Shown here in pieces: positions 45,428 to 61,030 of a stretch of 64,000 nt of DNA. Location: NCBI GenBank assembly GCA_028095005.1, contig CM051459.1, forward strand, positions 129,373,657-129,437,656, written 5' to 3'. The notes under the pieces were generated by a model, which saw nothing but the letters and a program-made list of their open reading frames with translations, made no database searches and was not told where the DNA came from. Each line of letters begins with the position of its first letter. Within the stretch, counting starts at the first letter, position 1. The position numbers and the translations under genes were made by a program. Origin of the DNA: Rhynchospora pubera (Eukaryota > Streptophyta > Magnoliopsida > Poales > Cyperaceae).

Positions 45428-48400
45428 AGCTAATAATTACCATGTATAATCGAATCTTTTTAAATAAATAATACATGAATCATATTCTTAAAAGTATAAT
45501 GAGTGTAAATGTAGATTTTTGTGATAAAATAACTTATAATGAATCCAGAAAAGATTAAATGCTGCTCTGAATAAAATTATTTGTACTTTATATGCGTAAT
45601 TACCGTGTATAATATCATCTTTTTGAATAAATAACATATGAATCACATTCTAAACTTTATATGCGTAAATACCATGTATAATCCAATCTTTTTGACTAAT
45701 ATGATTCATATTCTAGACATTAGAATGAGTTTGAATGTAGATTATTGGGTTGAAATGACTAAGTATGAATCCAGAAAAGATTCAAATGCTCAAATGATGC
45801 TCTCAATTTTATTCTTTGCACTTTAAATGCGTAATTACCATGTATAATCCAATTTTTTTTACTAAGTAACATATGAATCATATTATAGACAGTATAAAGA
45901 GTTTAAATGTAGATTATCGTGATGAAATGACTTAGAATGAATCCATAAACGTTCAAAATACTCAAATGATGCACAAAATTGCATTATTTGAATTTTATGT
46001 CTAATCACCATGTATAATCTAATCTTTTTGACTAATTAATATATGAATCATATTCTAGACATTAGAATGAGTTAAAATGTAGATTAATGGGTTGAAATGT
46101 CTAAGCATGAATCCAGAAAAGATTTAAATGTAAAAATGATGCTCTGAATTGCATTCTTCGCACTTTAAATGCGTAATTACCGTGTATAATCCAGTCTTAT
46201 TGACTAAGTAACATATGAATCATATTCTAGACAGTATAATGAGTTTAAATGTAGATTATTGTGATGAAATGACTTAGAATTAATCCAGAAACGATTGAAA
46301 TACTCAAATGATGCACAAAATTACATTATTTGAATTTTATATACCTAATTACCATGTATCCAATCTTTTTGACTAATTAACATATGAATCTTATTATTGA
46401 CACTATAATGAGTTGAAATGTAGATTATTGTGATGAAATGATTTAGAATGAATCAAGAAACAATTGAAATGCTCGAATGATTCTCTGAATTACATTATTT
46501 GCAATTTATATCCGTAATTACCGTGTATAGTACAATCTGTTCGAATAAATAACATATGAATAATTTCTAGACATTATAAAGTGTTTAAATGTGATTATTG
46601 TGATGAAATAACTTACATTGATTTCAGAAACTATTGAAATGCTAAAATGATGCTCAGAACTGCATTATTTGCACTTTATATGCGTAAGTACCATTTATAA
46701 TGCAATCTTTTGAATGAACACCACATTAATCATATCCTATGCAGTATAATGAGTTTAAATGTAGATTATTGAGTGTAATGAGTAAGAATGAATCCAGAAA
46801 CGATTGAAATGCACAAATGATGACCTGAATTGCATTCTTTGCACTTTATATGGGTAATTACCATGTATAATGCAATATGTATGAATAAGTAACATATGAA
46901 TCATATTCTAGACATTATAATGTGTTAAAATGTAGATTATTGTGATGAAATGACTTATGATGATTCCAGAAACGATTGAAATGCTAAAATGATATTCAGA
47001 ATTACATTATTTGCATTTTATATGCGTAATTATCATGTATAATCTGATCTTTTTGAATAAACACCACCTTAAATATATTCTCGACAGACTAATGAGTTTA
47101 AATGTAGATTATGATGAAATGATTTATAATGAATCTATAAACGATCGAAATACTAAAATAATGCACATAATTGAATTATTTGAACTTTATATGCCTAATT
47201 AACATGCATAATCCAATCTTTTTGACTAATTAAAATATGAATCATATTCTTGACAGTATAATGAGTCAAAATGTTGATTATAATGATGAAATGACGTTGA
47301 ATGAATCCAGAAACTATTGAAATGCTCAAATGATGCACAAAATTTCATTATTTGCAATTTATATGCGTAATTACTATGCATAATCCAATCATTTTGAATA
47401 AACACCACATTAATCATATTCTACATAGTATAATAATTTTAAATGTAGATTATTGTGTTGAAATTACTGAGAATGAATCTAGAAACGATGCCCTGAATTG
47501 CATTGTTTGCACTTTATAAACGTAATTAACATGTATAATACAATTTTTTGACTAATTAACATATGAATAATATTCTAGACTTTATAATGAGTTTAAATGT
47601 AGATTATTGTGACAAAATGACTTAGAATGAATTCTGAAATGATACAAATGTTCTTATGATGCTCAACATTGCATTATTTGCACTTCATATGCGTAATTAT
47701 CATGTGTAATCAAATATTTTTTACTGATAAACATATGAATCTTATTCTTGACAGTAGAATGAGTATAAATGTAGATTATTGTGATGAAATTACTAAGAAT
47801 AAATCCAGAAACGATGGAAATGCACACATGATCCTCAAAATTGCATTATTTTCAATTTCTATGCATAATTACCATGTAAAATCCAATATTTTGAATAAAC
47901 TATTAATCATATTCTGGACAGTATAAAGAGTTTAAATGTAGATTATTGTGATGAAAAGACTAAAATGATTCCATAAACGAACACCAATGATGCTCAGAAT
48001 TGCATATTTTGCACTTTGTATGCGTAATTACCATGTATAATCCAATATTTTTAAATAAATAACATATGAATCCTATTCTAGAAAGTATAATGAGTTTAAA
48101 TGTAGATTATTGCGATGAAATAACATAGAATGAATCTAGAAAAAAATTAAATCCTCAAATGCTTCTTTGAATTACACTGTTTGCACTTTATATGTCTAAT
48201 CACCATGTATAATCCAATCTTTTTGACTAATTAATATATGAATTATATTCTAGACATTAAAATGAGTTAAAATTTAGATTATTGGATTGAAATGTCTAAG
48301 TATGAATCCAGAAAAGATTTAAATGCTCAAATGATGCTCTGAATTGCAATCTTTGCACTTTAAATGCATAATTACCATGTATAATCAAATCTTTTTGACT

Positions 48401-51400
48401 AACTAACATATGAATCATATTGTAGACAGTATAATGAGTTTAAATGTAAATTATTGTGATGAAATGACTTAGAATTTATCCAGAAACGATCAAAATCCTC
48501 AAATGATGCACACAATTGCATTATTTGAACTTTATATGCCTAATTACCATGTATAATCCAATCTTTTTGACTAACTAACATATGAATCATATTCTTGACA
48601 GTATAATGAGTTGAATGTAGATTGTTGTGATTAATGACTTAGAATTAATTAAGAAATGATTAAAATGCTCAAATGATTCTCTGAATTATATTATTTGCAA
48701 TTTATGCGTGTAATTGCAGTGTATAGTACAATCTGTTTGAATAAGTAACATATGAATAATTTCTAGACATTATAAAGTGTTTAAATATGATTATTGTGAT
48801 GAAATAACTTACAATATTTCCAGAAATGATTGAAATGCTAAAATGATGCACTTTAAATGTGTAATTACCATTTATAATGCTTTTGTTTTATTAAACACCA
48901 CATTAATCATATTCTAGGCAGTATAATGAGTTTAAATATAGATTATTGTGTTGAAATGACTAAGAATGAATCCAGAAACGATTGAAATGCAAAAATGATA
49001 CCCTGGATTGCATTCTATGCACTTTATATGGGTAATTACCATGTATAATGCAATATGTTTGAACAAATAAAATATGAATCATAATCTAAACATTATAATG
49101 TGTTAAAATGTAGATTATGTGATGAAATGACTTATGATGTTTCCAGAAACAATTGAAATGCTAAAATGATATTCAGAATTGCATTATTTGCACTTTATAT
49201 GCATAATTACCATATATAATCCAATCTTTTTGAATAAACACCACATTAAATATATTCTGGACAATATAATAAGTTTAAATGTGGATTATTGTGATGAAAT
49301 GACTTAGATTGAATCCAGAAACGATTGAAATACTCAAATGATGCACAAAATTGCATTATTTGAACTTTATATGCCTAATTACCACGTATAATCTAATTTT
49401 TTTTACTAATTAACATATGAATCATATTCTTGACAGTATAATGAGTCGAAATGTTGCTATAATGATGAAATGACTTTGAATGAATCCAGAAACTATTGAA
49501 ATGCTCAAATGATTCTCAGAATTACATTATTTGCAATTTATAAGAGTAATTACTATGCATAATACAATCTTTTTGAATAAACGCCACATTAATCATGTTC
49601 AAGGCAGTATAATGAGTTTGAATGTAGATTATTGTGTTGAAATGACTAAGAATGAATCTAGAAACGATGCCCAGAATTGCATGGTTTGCACTTTATAAAC
49701 GTAATTAACATGTATAATACAATTTTTTGACTAATTAACATATGAATAATATTCCAGACTGTATAATGATTTTAAATGTAGATTATTGTGACAAAATGAC
49801 TTAGAATGAATTCTGAAATGATACAAATGTTCTTATGATGATCAAAATTGCATTATTTGCACTTCATATGCGTAATTATCATGTGTAATCAAATCTTTTT
49901 GACTGATAAACATATGAATCTTATTCTTGACAGTAGAATGAGTATAAATGTAGATTATTGTGATGAAATTAATTAGAATAAATCCAGAAACGATGGAAAT
50001 GCACACATGATCCTCAAAATTGCATTATTTCCAATTTCTATGCATAATTACCATGTAAAATCCAATATTTTGAATAAACCATTAATCATATTCTGGACAG
50101 TATAAAGAGTTTAAATGTAGATTATTGTGATGAAAAGACTAAAAATGATTCCATAAACGATTGAAATACACCAATGGTGCTCAGAATTGCATATTTTGCA
50201 CTTTATATGTGTAATTACCATGTATAATCCAATATTTTTAAATAAATAACATATGAATCCTATTCTAGAAAGTATAATGAGTTTAAATGTACATTATTGC
50301 GATGAATCCTCAAATGCTTCTTTGAATTACACTGTTTGCACTTTATATGTCTAATCTTTTTGACTAATTAATATATGAATTATATTCTAGACATTAGAAT
50401 GAGTTAAAATTTAGATTATTGGATTGAAATGTCTAAGTATGAATCCAGAAAAGATTTAAATGCTCAAATGATGCTCTGAATTGCATTCTTTGCACTTTAA
50501 ATGCATAATTACCATGTATAATCAAATCTTTTTGACTAACTAACATATGAATCATATTGTAGACAGTATAATGAGTTTAAATGTAAATTATTGTGATGAA
50601 ATGACTTAGAATTTATCCAGAAACGATCGAAATCCTCAAATGATGCACATAATTGCATTATTTGAACTTTATATGCCTAATTACCGTGTATAATCCAATC
50701 TTTTTTTCTAATTAACATATGAATCATATTCTTGACAGTATAATGAGTTGAAATGTAGATTGTTGTGATTAATGAAATGAATTAAGAAATGATTGAAATT
50801 CTCAAATGATTCCTGAATTACATTATTTGCAATTTATGCGTGTAATTGCAGTGTATAGTACAATCTGTTTGAATAAGTAACATATGAATAATTTCTAGAC
50901 ATTATAAAGTGTTTAAATATGATTATTGTGATGAAATAACTTACAATGTTTCCAGAAACGATTGAAATGCTAAAATGATGCTCATAACTGCATTATTTGC
51001 ACTTTAAATGCATAATTACCATTTATAATGCATTTTTTTAATAAATACCACATTAATCATATTCTAGGAAGTATATTGAGTTTAAATATAGATTTTTGTG
51101 TTGAAATGACTAAGAATGAATCCAGAAACGATTGAAATGCACAAATGATACCCTGAATTGCATTCTATGCACTTTATATGGGTAATTACCATGTATAATG
51201 TAATATGTTTGAACAAATAAAATATGAATCTTAATCTAAACATTATAATGTGTTAAAATGTAGATTATGTGATGAAATGACTTATGATGTTTCCAGAAAC
51301 AATTGAAATGCTAAAATGATATTCAGAATTGCATTATTTGCACTTTATATGCGTAATTACCATATATAATCCAATCTTTTTGAATAAACACCACATTAAA

Positions 51401-54400
51401 TATATTCTGGACAGTATAACAAGTTTAAATGTGGATTATTGTGATGAAATAACTTAGAATGAATCCAGTAACGATTGAAATACTCAAATGATGCACAAAA
51501 TTGCATTATTTGAACTTTATATGCCTAATTACCATGTATAATCTATTTTTTTTATTAATTAACATATGAATCATATTCTTGACAGTATAATGAGTTGAAA
51601 TGTAGATTATTGTGATGTAATGACTTTGAATGAATCCATAAACTATTGAAATGCTCAAATGATTCTCAGAATTGCATTGTTTGCACTTTATAAACGTAAT
51701 TACTATGCATAATACAATCTTTTTGAATAAACGCCACATTAATCATGTTCAAGACAGTATAATGAGTTTGAATGTAGATTATTGTGTAGAAATGACTAAG
51801 AATGAATCCAGAAACGATTGAAATGCACAAACATCACCCTGAATTGCATTCTTTGCATTTTATAAGCGTAATTACCATGTATAATACAATATTTTTGACT
51901 AATTAATATATGAATCATATTCTAGACAGTATAATAAGTTTAAATGTAGATTAATCTGACGAAAGGACTTAGAATGAATTCTGAAATGATACAAATGTTC
52001 ATATGATGATCAAAATTGCATTTTTTGCACTTCATATGCGTAATTATCATGTGTAATCCAATTTTTTTGACTAATAAACATATGAATCTTATTCTAGACA
52101 ATATAATGAGTATAACTGTTGATTATTGTGATGAAATTACTTAGAATAAATCCAGAAACGATGGAAATGCAGACATGATGCTCAAAATTGCATTATTTCC
52201 AATTTCTTTGCATAATTACCATGTAAAATCCAATATTTTTTAATTAACACCATATTAATCATATTATGGACAGTATAAAGAGTTCAAATATAGATTATTG
52301 TGATGAAAGACTAAAAATGATTCCAGAAACGATTGAAATGCACCAAAGATGCTCAGAATTGCATATTTTGCACTTTATATGCGTAACTACCATGTACAAT
52401 TCAATATTCTTTAAAAAATAACATTTGAATCCTATGCTAGACAGTATAATGAGTTTAAATGAAGATTATTGTGATGAAATGACTTGTAATGAATCCAGAA
52501 AAGATTGAAAAGCACAAATGATGTTCAGAATTGCATTATTTGCACTTTATATGCGTAATTACCATGTATCATAGTCTACACAATATAATGCATTTAAATA
52601 TAGATTATTGTGTTGAAATGATTTAGAATGAATCCAAAAATGATTGAAATGCTCAAATGATGCTCTGAATTGCATTATTTGCAATTTATATGCGTAATTA
52701 CCTTGTATAATGCAATCTGTTTGAATAAACACCATGTTAATCATATTCTAGACAATATAATATATTAAAATGTATATTATTGTTTTGAAATGACTAAAAA
52801 TGAATTCAGAAACGATTGAAATGCACAAACGATGCCCTGAATTGCATTGTTTGCACTTTATAAACGTAATTACCACGTATAATCCGATCTTTTTGGCTAA
52901 TTAACATATGAATCATATTCTAGACAGTATAATGAGTTGAAATGTAGATTATTGTGATTAACTGACTTACAATGAATCAAGAAAATGATTAAAATGCTCA
53001 AATGATTCTCTGAATTGCGTTATTTGCAATTTATATGTGTAATTACCATGTATAATACAATCTGTTTAAATAAATAACATATGATTCATTTTCTAGACAT
53101 TATAAAGTGTTTAAATGTGATTATTGTGATGAAATGACTTACGATTCCAGGAACGATTGAAATGCTAAAAGGATGATCAGAATTGCATTATTTGCACTTT
53201 ATATGCGTAATTAACTTGTATAATGCAATCTTTTTGAATAAGCATCACATTAATCATGTTCTAGGCAGTATGAAAAGTTTAAATGTAGATTATTGAGTTG
53301 AACTAAGAATGAATCCAGAAACGATTGAAATGCAAAAATGATGCTCTGAATTGCATTCTTTGCACTTAATATGGGTAATGACCAGGTATAATGCAATCTG
53401 CTTGAATAAATAACATGTGAATCATATTCTACAAATTTTAATGTGCTGAAAATGTAGATTATTGTGATTAAATGACTTATAATGATTTCAGAAACGATTG
53501 AAATGCAAAAAAGATGTTCAGAATTGCATTATTTGCACTTAATATGTGAAATTACCTTGTATAATCCAACTTTTTTGAATAAACACCACATTTATCATAT
53601 TCTAGAGAGTATAACGAGTTTAAATGTAGATTATTTTGATGAAATGACTAATAATGAATCCAGAAACGATTGCAATACTCAAATGATACACATAATTACA
53701 TTATTTGAAATTTATATGCCTAATTACCATGTATAATCCAATTTTTTCGACTAATTAACATATGAATCATATTCTTGACAGTATAATGAGTTGAAATGTA
53801 GATTATTGTGATGAATGACTTAGAATGAATCAAGAGACGATTGAAATGCTCAAATGATTCTCTGAATTACATTATTTTCAATTTATGTGCGTCATTACCG
53901 TGTATAGTACAATCTGTTTGAATAAATAACATATGAATCAAATTCTAGACGATAATGAGTTTAAATGTAGATTATTGTGTTGAAATAACTAAGAATTAAT
54001 CAAGAAATGATTGAAATGCACAAATGATGCTCCGAAATGCATTCTTTGCAATTTATATCCGTAATAACATTGTATAATCCAATCTTTTGGAATAAATAAC
54101 ATATAAATCATCTAGACAGTATAAAGAGATTAATGTACATTATTGTGATGAAATGACTAAGAAAGAAACCAGAAACAAAGGAAATGCTCAAATGATGCTC
54201 AGAATTACATTATTTCTATTTTATATGCATAATTACCATGTATAATCCAATCTTTTTGAATAAACATCATATTAATCATATTGTAGACAGTATAATGAGT
54301 TTAAACATAGATTATATTAATGAAATGTCTTAGAATGAATCCAGAAACGTTTGAAATACTCAAAAGTGTATTATTTGCACTTTGTATGCGTAATTGCTAG

Positions 54401-57400
54401 GCATTAACCAATCTTTTTGAATAATTAACATATCAAACATATTCTACACAGTATAGAGTTTACATGTTCATTATTGTGATGAAATGACTTAGAATGAATC
54501 CAAAAAAGATTGAAATGCACAAATGATGCTCAGAATTGCATTATTTGCACTTTATATGCGTAATTGCCATGTATAATTCAATCTTTTCGACTAATTAAAA
54601 TATGAATCATATTCTAGGCAATTAATGAGTTTAAATGAAGATTATTGTGATGAAATGACTTAGAATGAATCCAGAAAAGATTGAAATGCACAAATGATGC
54701 TGAGAATTGCATTATTTGCACTTTATATGCGTAACTGCCAGGTATAATTCAATCTTTTTTACTAATTAACATATGAATCATAGTCTACGCAATATAATGA
54801 GTTTAAATATATATTATTGTGATGAAATGATTTAGAATGAATCAAGAAATGATTGAAATACTCAAATGATGCTTTGAATTGCACTATTTGTAATTTGAGC
54901 AAGGTTCCGGTGCCCCACTTTTTTGGTGCCCCAAATGCCACACTTTTCTTTTTTTGTTTTAAATGTAAAAAATTTTAAATATAATCGTCCGATCCAAACC
55001 GTTGATCTTGTTCATTTTAATGACAGATGCATTGTCATAAAATTTTATAATTTTTGAAGTTTATTTGATACTTGATCAAAAGGTGAAAAATGAACGGATC
55101 AATATAAGCTTTAAAAATTATGAAATTTTAGTACAACGCATCCGTCGTTAAAATGAGCAAGATCAACAGTTTGGATTGGACAATTATATTTTAATTTTTT
55201 GACATTTAAAATAAAAAGGAAAGTGTGGCATTTGTGGCACCAAAAAAGTATGGCACCGGAACCTTGCTCTTGTAATTTATATGCGTAATTACCTTGTATA
55301 ATGCAATCTGTTTGAATAAACACCAAGTTAATCATATTCTATAAAGTCTAATGAATTTAAATGTAGATTATTGTGTGGAAATAACTAAGAATGAATCCGG
55401 AAACGTTTGAAATACTCAGAATTGTATTATTGGCACTTTGTATGCGTAATTACCATGTATAATCAATTCTTTTTGAATAATTAACATATGAGACATATTC
55501 TACACGGTATAGAGTTTAAATGTTCATTATTGTGATGAAATAACTTAGAATGAATCCAAAAAAGATTGAAATGCACAAATGATGCTCAGAATTGCATTAT
55601 TTGCACTTTATATGCATAATTGCCATGTATAATTCAATATTTTTAACTAATTAAAATATGAATCATATTCTAGACAATATAATGACTTTAAATGAAGATT
55701 ATTATGATGAAATGATTTAGAATGAATCTAAAAAAGATTGAAATGCACAAATGTTGCTCAGAATTGCATTATTTGCGCTTTATATGTATAATTACCATGT
55801 ATAATTCAATCTTTTTCACTAATTAACATATGAATCATAGTCCACACAATATAATGAGTTTAAATATAGATTAATGTGATGAAATGATTTAGAGTGAATC
55901 CAGAAATGATTGAAATGCTCAAATGATGCTCTGAATTGCATTATTTGTAATTTATAAGCGTAATTACCTTGTATAATGCAATTTGTTTGAATAAACAACA
56001 CCTTAATCCTATTCTAGACAGTATAATTAATTTGAATTTAGATTATTGTGTTGAAATGACTAAGAATGAATCCAGAAACGATTGAAATGCAAAAATGATG
56101 CCCTGAATTGCATTCTTTGCACTTTATATGGGTAACTACCATGTATAATGCAATCTGTTTGAATAAATAACATATGAATCACATCCTAGACATTATAATA
56201 TGTTTAAATGTAGATTATTGTGATGAAATGACTTATAATGATTCCAGGAACTATTGAAATGTTAAAATGATGTTCACAATTGCATTATTTGCACTTTATA
56301 TGCGTAATTACTATGTATAATCTAATATTTTTTAATAGACAGCATGTTAATCATATTCTAGATAGTATAATGAGTTTAAATGTAGATTATTGTGTTGAAG
56401 TAACCAATAATGAATCCAAAAACGATTGAAATGCACAAACGATGCCCTAGATTGCATTTTTGCACTTTATAAGCGTAATTACCATGTATAATACAATCTT
56501 TTTTACTAATTAACACATAAATCATATTCTCTATAATGAGTTTAAATGTGGATTATTGTAACAAAATGATTTAGAATGAATTCTGAAATGATAAAAATGT
56601 TCATATGATGCTCAAACTTGCATTATTTGCACTTGATAAGCGTAATTATCATGTGTAATCAAATCTTTTGACTAATTAACATACGAATCATTTTCTAGAC
56701 AGTATAATGAGTATAAATGTAGATAATTTTGATGAAATGACATAGAATGAATCTAGAAACGGTGGAAATGCACACATGATGCTCAGAATTGCATTATTTC
56801 CACTTTATATGTATAATTACCATTTATAATCCAATATTTTTGAATAAATAGCATATTAATCATATTTTGGACAATATAACAAGTTTAAATGTTGATTATT
56901 GTGATTAAATGACATAGAATGAATTCATAAATGATTTAAATACACAAATTTTTATCAGAATTGCATTATTTGCACTTTATATGCATAATTATCATGTATA
57001 ATCGAATCTTTTTAATAAACACCACGTTAATCATATTCTAGACAGTATAAAAATTTTAAATGTAGATTATTGCGATGAAATGAATTAGAATGAACCCAGA
57101 AACGTTTGAAATGCACCAATGATGCTTAGAATAACATTAATTGCACTTTATATGCATAATTACCATGTATAATCCAATATTTTTGACTAATTAACATATG
57201 AATAATATTGTACGCATTATTATAAGTTTAAATGTTGATTATTGTATTGAAATGACTAAGTATGAATCCAAAAACGATTGAAATGCTTAAATGATGCTCT
57301 GAGTTGCATTCCTTGCACTTTATATACGTTATTACCATGTATAACCCAATATTTTTGAATAATTAACATATGAGTCATATTTTACACATTATAAAGACTT

Positions 57401-60400
57401 CAAATGTAGATTTTTGTGATGAAATGACTTAGAATGAATCCAGAAATGATTGAAATGCTCAAATAATACTCAGAATTGCATTATATGAAATTTATATGCC
57501 TAATTACCATGTATAATCCAATTATTTTGACTAATTAACATATGAATGATACTCTAGATAGTGTTATTAGTAGCTTTCCCTCTCAGGTAGATAGTATAAT
57601 GAGTTAAAATGTAGATTAATGTGTTAAAATAAGTAAGAATTAATCCAGAAAGGATTGAAATGCATAAATGATGCTCTGAATGCATTCTTTGCACTTTATA
57701 TGCGTCATTACCATGTATAATACAATCTTTTTTAGTAATTAACATATGAATCATATTCTAGACAGTTCAATGAGTTTAAATGTAGATTATTGTGATGAAA
57801 AGAATTAGAATGAATCGGGATACGATTGAAATGCTCAAATGATTCTCTGAATTACATTATTTGCAATTTATGTGAGTAATTACCATGTATAGTACAATCT
57901 TTTAAAAAAAAACATATAATCATGTTCTAGACAGTATAATGAGTTTAAATGTAGATTATTGTGATGAAATGACTTACAATGATTTCAGAAATGATTGAAA
58001 TACTCAAATTATGCTCAGAATTGTATTCTTTCAACTTTATATGCGTAATTACCATGTATAATCAAATCTTTTTGACTAATTAACATATGAATCATATTCT
58101 AGACGGTATAATGAGTTTATCTGTAGATTATTGTGAAGAAATGACTTATAATGAATCTAGAAATGATTGAAATGCTTAAATGATGCTTAAAATTTTATTA
58201 TTTGCACTTTATATGCGTAATTACTATGTATAATCGAATCTTTTTGAATAAACACCATATTAATCAAATTCTAGACAGTATAGTGAGTTTAAATGTAGAC
58301 TATTCTCATGAAAAGAGAATGAATCCAGAAATGATTGAAATGCTCAAATGAGAATTACATTATTTGCACTTTATATGTGTAATTACCATGTATAATCCAA
58401 TCTTTTTGACTAATTAACGCATGAATCAAATTCTGGACGGTATAATAATTATAAATGTAGATTATTAAATTGAAATGAGTAAGAATTAATCCAGAAACGA
58501 TTGAAGTGATCATATCATACTTAGAATATGCATTATATTCACTTTTAATATGCATAATTACTATGTATAATCCAATCTTTTGAATAAATAAGATATGAAT
58601 GATATTCAAGACGATATAAAGAGTTTACATGCAGATTTTTGTGATAAAATGACTTAGAATTAATCCAGAAACCATTCAAATGCTGAAATGAAGCTCAGAA
58701 TTGCATTATTTTCACTTCATATGCGTAAATACCATGTATAATCCAATTTATTTGACTAATTAACATCTGAATCATATTCTATACAGTATAATGAGTTTAA
58801 ATATAGATTATTGTGACGAAATGACTTAGAATGAATTCAGAAACGATTGAAATGCTCAAACTATGCTCAAAATTGCATTAATTGAAATTTATATGCGCAA
58901 TTACCATGTATAATGTAATATTTTTAAATAATTAACATATGAATAAAATTTTGAGACAATATAAAGAGTTTAAATGTATATTACTGTGACGAGATTATTT
59001 ATAATGAATCAAAAAATGATTGAAATGCTCAAACGATGCTCAGAATTGCATTATTTGCACTTTATATGAATAACTACCATTTATAATCCAATATTTTTGA
59101 ATAATTAAGATACATATAATATTGTAGACATTATAAAGAGTTTAAATGTCGATTATTGTGACGAAATGACTTAGAATGAATCCAGAAATGATTGAAATGC
59201 TCTGAATTGCATTACTTGCACATTAAATTCTTATTTACCATGTATAATCCAATGTTTTTCAATAAATAATATATTAATCATATTCTAGACAGTATAATGA
59301 ATTTAAATGTAGATTATTGTTATGAAATAACTTAGAATGAATCCAGAAACGATTAAATCCTCAAATGTTGTTCTGAATTGCATTTTTTGCACTTTATATG
59401 CGTAATTACCATGTATAATCCAATCTTTTTGAATAAATAATATATGAATCAAATTCTAGACATTATAAAGTATTAAAATGTAGATTATTGTGAGAAAATG
59501 ACATAGAATGAATCCAGAAACGATTAAAATGCTCAAATGATGCTCATAATTGCATTAGTTGCACTTTATATGCATAATTACCATGTATAATCCAATATTT
59601 TTGACTAATTAATATATGAATCACATTCTAGACAGTATAATAAGTTTAAATGTAGATTATTGTGATGAAATGACTTAGAATGAATCAAGAAACGTTGAAA
59701 TCCTCAGAATTGTATTGTTTGCACTTTATATGCATAATTAACATGTATAATCCAATCTTTTTGAATAAATAGCATATGAGTCACATTCTAGACATTATAT
59801 AGTGTTTAAATGTAGATTATTGTGTTGAAATGACTTTGAATGAATCTAGAAACGATTGAAATTCTGTTATATATTCTTAATATGCATTGTTTTCACTATA
59901 TATGCATAATTACTAGTTATAATCCAATATGAATAAATAAGATATAAATCATATTCTAGACTACATAAATAGTTTAAATGTAGATTATTGTGTTGAACTG
60001 ACTTAGAAATAATGCAGAAACGATTGAATGCTCAAATAATACTCAGAATATGCAATATATTCATTTTATATGCCTAATTTTTATTTAAAATTCAATCTTT
60101 TTGAATAAACATGATATAAATTTTAGTCTAGACAATATGAAGAGTTTGAATATAGATTATTGTGTTGAACTGACTTTGAATAAATCTAGAAATGATTGAA
60201 ATTATCAAATCATACTCAGAATCTTCATTATATCCATTTTGTATGCATAATTACGTTGTATAATCTAATCTTTTTGAATAAATAAGATATGAATCATATT
60301 CTAGACAGTATAAAGAAGTTAAGTGTAGATTATTGTGATGAAAAGATTTAGAAAAGAATGCAGAAACAAATCAAATGCTCAGATGATATTCATTTTTTTG

Positions 60401-61030
60401 AAGAAAAAATGGAGATCCAGGCTCAGATGATAATCATAATTGCATTATTTGCTATTTAAATACATAATTACAATATATAATCCGATATTTTTGAATAAGT
60501 AAGATTTGAATTATATTTTAGTCAGTATAAAGCATTTAAATGTATATTATTGCGATGAAATAACTTAGAATGAATGAAGAAACGATTGAAATACTCAAAT
60601 GATACTCAAAATTGCATTATTTGCAATTTATATGCGTAACTACTATTTATCATCCAATATTTTTTAATAAAAAAGATCTGAATCTTAGTATGGACAGTAT
60701 AAAGAGTTTAAATGTAGATTATTATGATGAAATGACTTAGAATGAATCAAGTAATGATAGAAATGCCCAAATGATACTCAGAATTGCATTATTTGCATTT
60801 TATATGCGTAATTACTAAGTATAATCTAATCTTTTTGAATAAAAAAGATATGAGTCTTATTCTGGACAGTATAAAGAGTTTAAATGCAGATTATTGTGTT
60901 GAAATGACTTAGAATGGATGCAAAAATAATTGAAATGTTCAAATGATACTCAAAATTGTATTATTTGCACTTTATATGCGTAATTACTATGTATAATCTA
61001 TTTTTTGAAATAAATAAGATATGAATCATA
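45428..61030. repeat. Satellite array, about 172-bp monomer, with higher-order repeat
   Basis: About 15.6 kb (roughly 90 units) of AT-rich monomers near 172 bp. Each contains, in order, versions of GAATGAATCCAGAAACGATT, AATTGCATTATTTGCACTTT, GCGTAATTACCATGTATAAT, CATATGAATCATATTCTAGA, CAGTATAATGAGTTTAAATG and AGATTATTGTGATGAAATGA. Measured spacings at the left end are 170 and 172 bp. Variant monomers recur at about 2.13-2.20 kb: the GTATAGTACAATCTGTT variant at 46525, 48721 and 50853; GAATGAATCTAGAAACGATGCC at 47471 and 49650. So about 12-13 monomers form a higher-order unit in the left 6-7 kb, and the order decays rightward. Short frames inside are artefacts. A MITE (54897-55270) interrupts it. 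Confidence 0.95.
54897..55270. mobile_element. MULE-type MITE with long inverted repeats inside the satellite
   Basis: 374 bp flanked by the 9-bp duplication TTGTAATTT (54888-54896, 55271-55279), which is itself satellite sequence. Ends GAGCAAGGTTCCGGTGCC and, from the right, GAGCAAGGTTCCGGTGCC, identical. The arms pair over most of the element (roughly 150 bp or more each), so its RNA would fold into a long hairpin. Non-coding. Confidence 0.9.

Noticed and set aside
45638..60000. Many 60-85-codon frames
   Set aside because: They recur with the satellite period in all frames and are repeat artefacts.
45428..61030. CRISPR-like array
   Set aside because: Regular spacing comes from diverged 172-bp tandem monomers, not short exact repeats with unique spacers, and the genome is eukaryotic.
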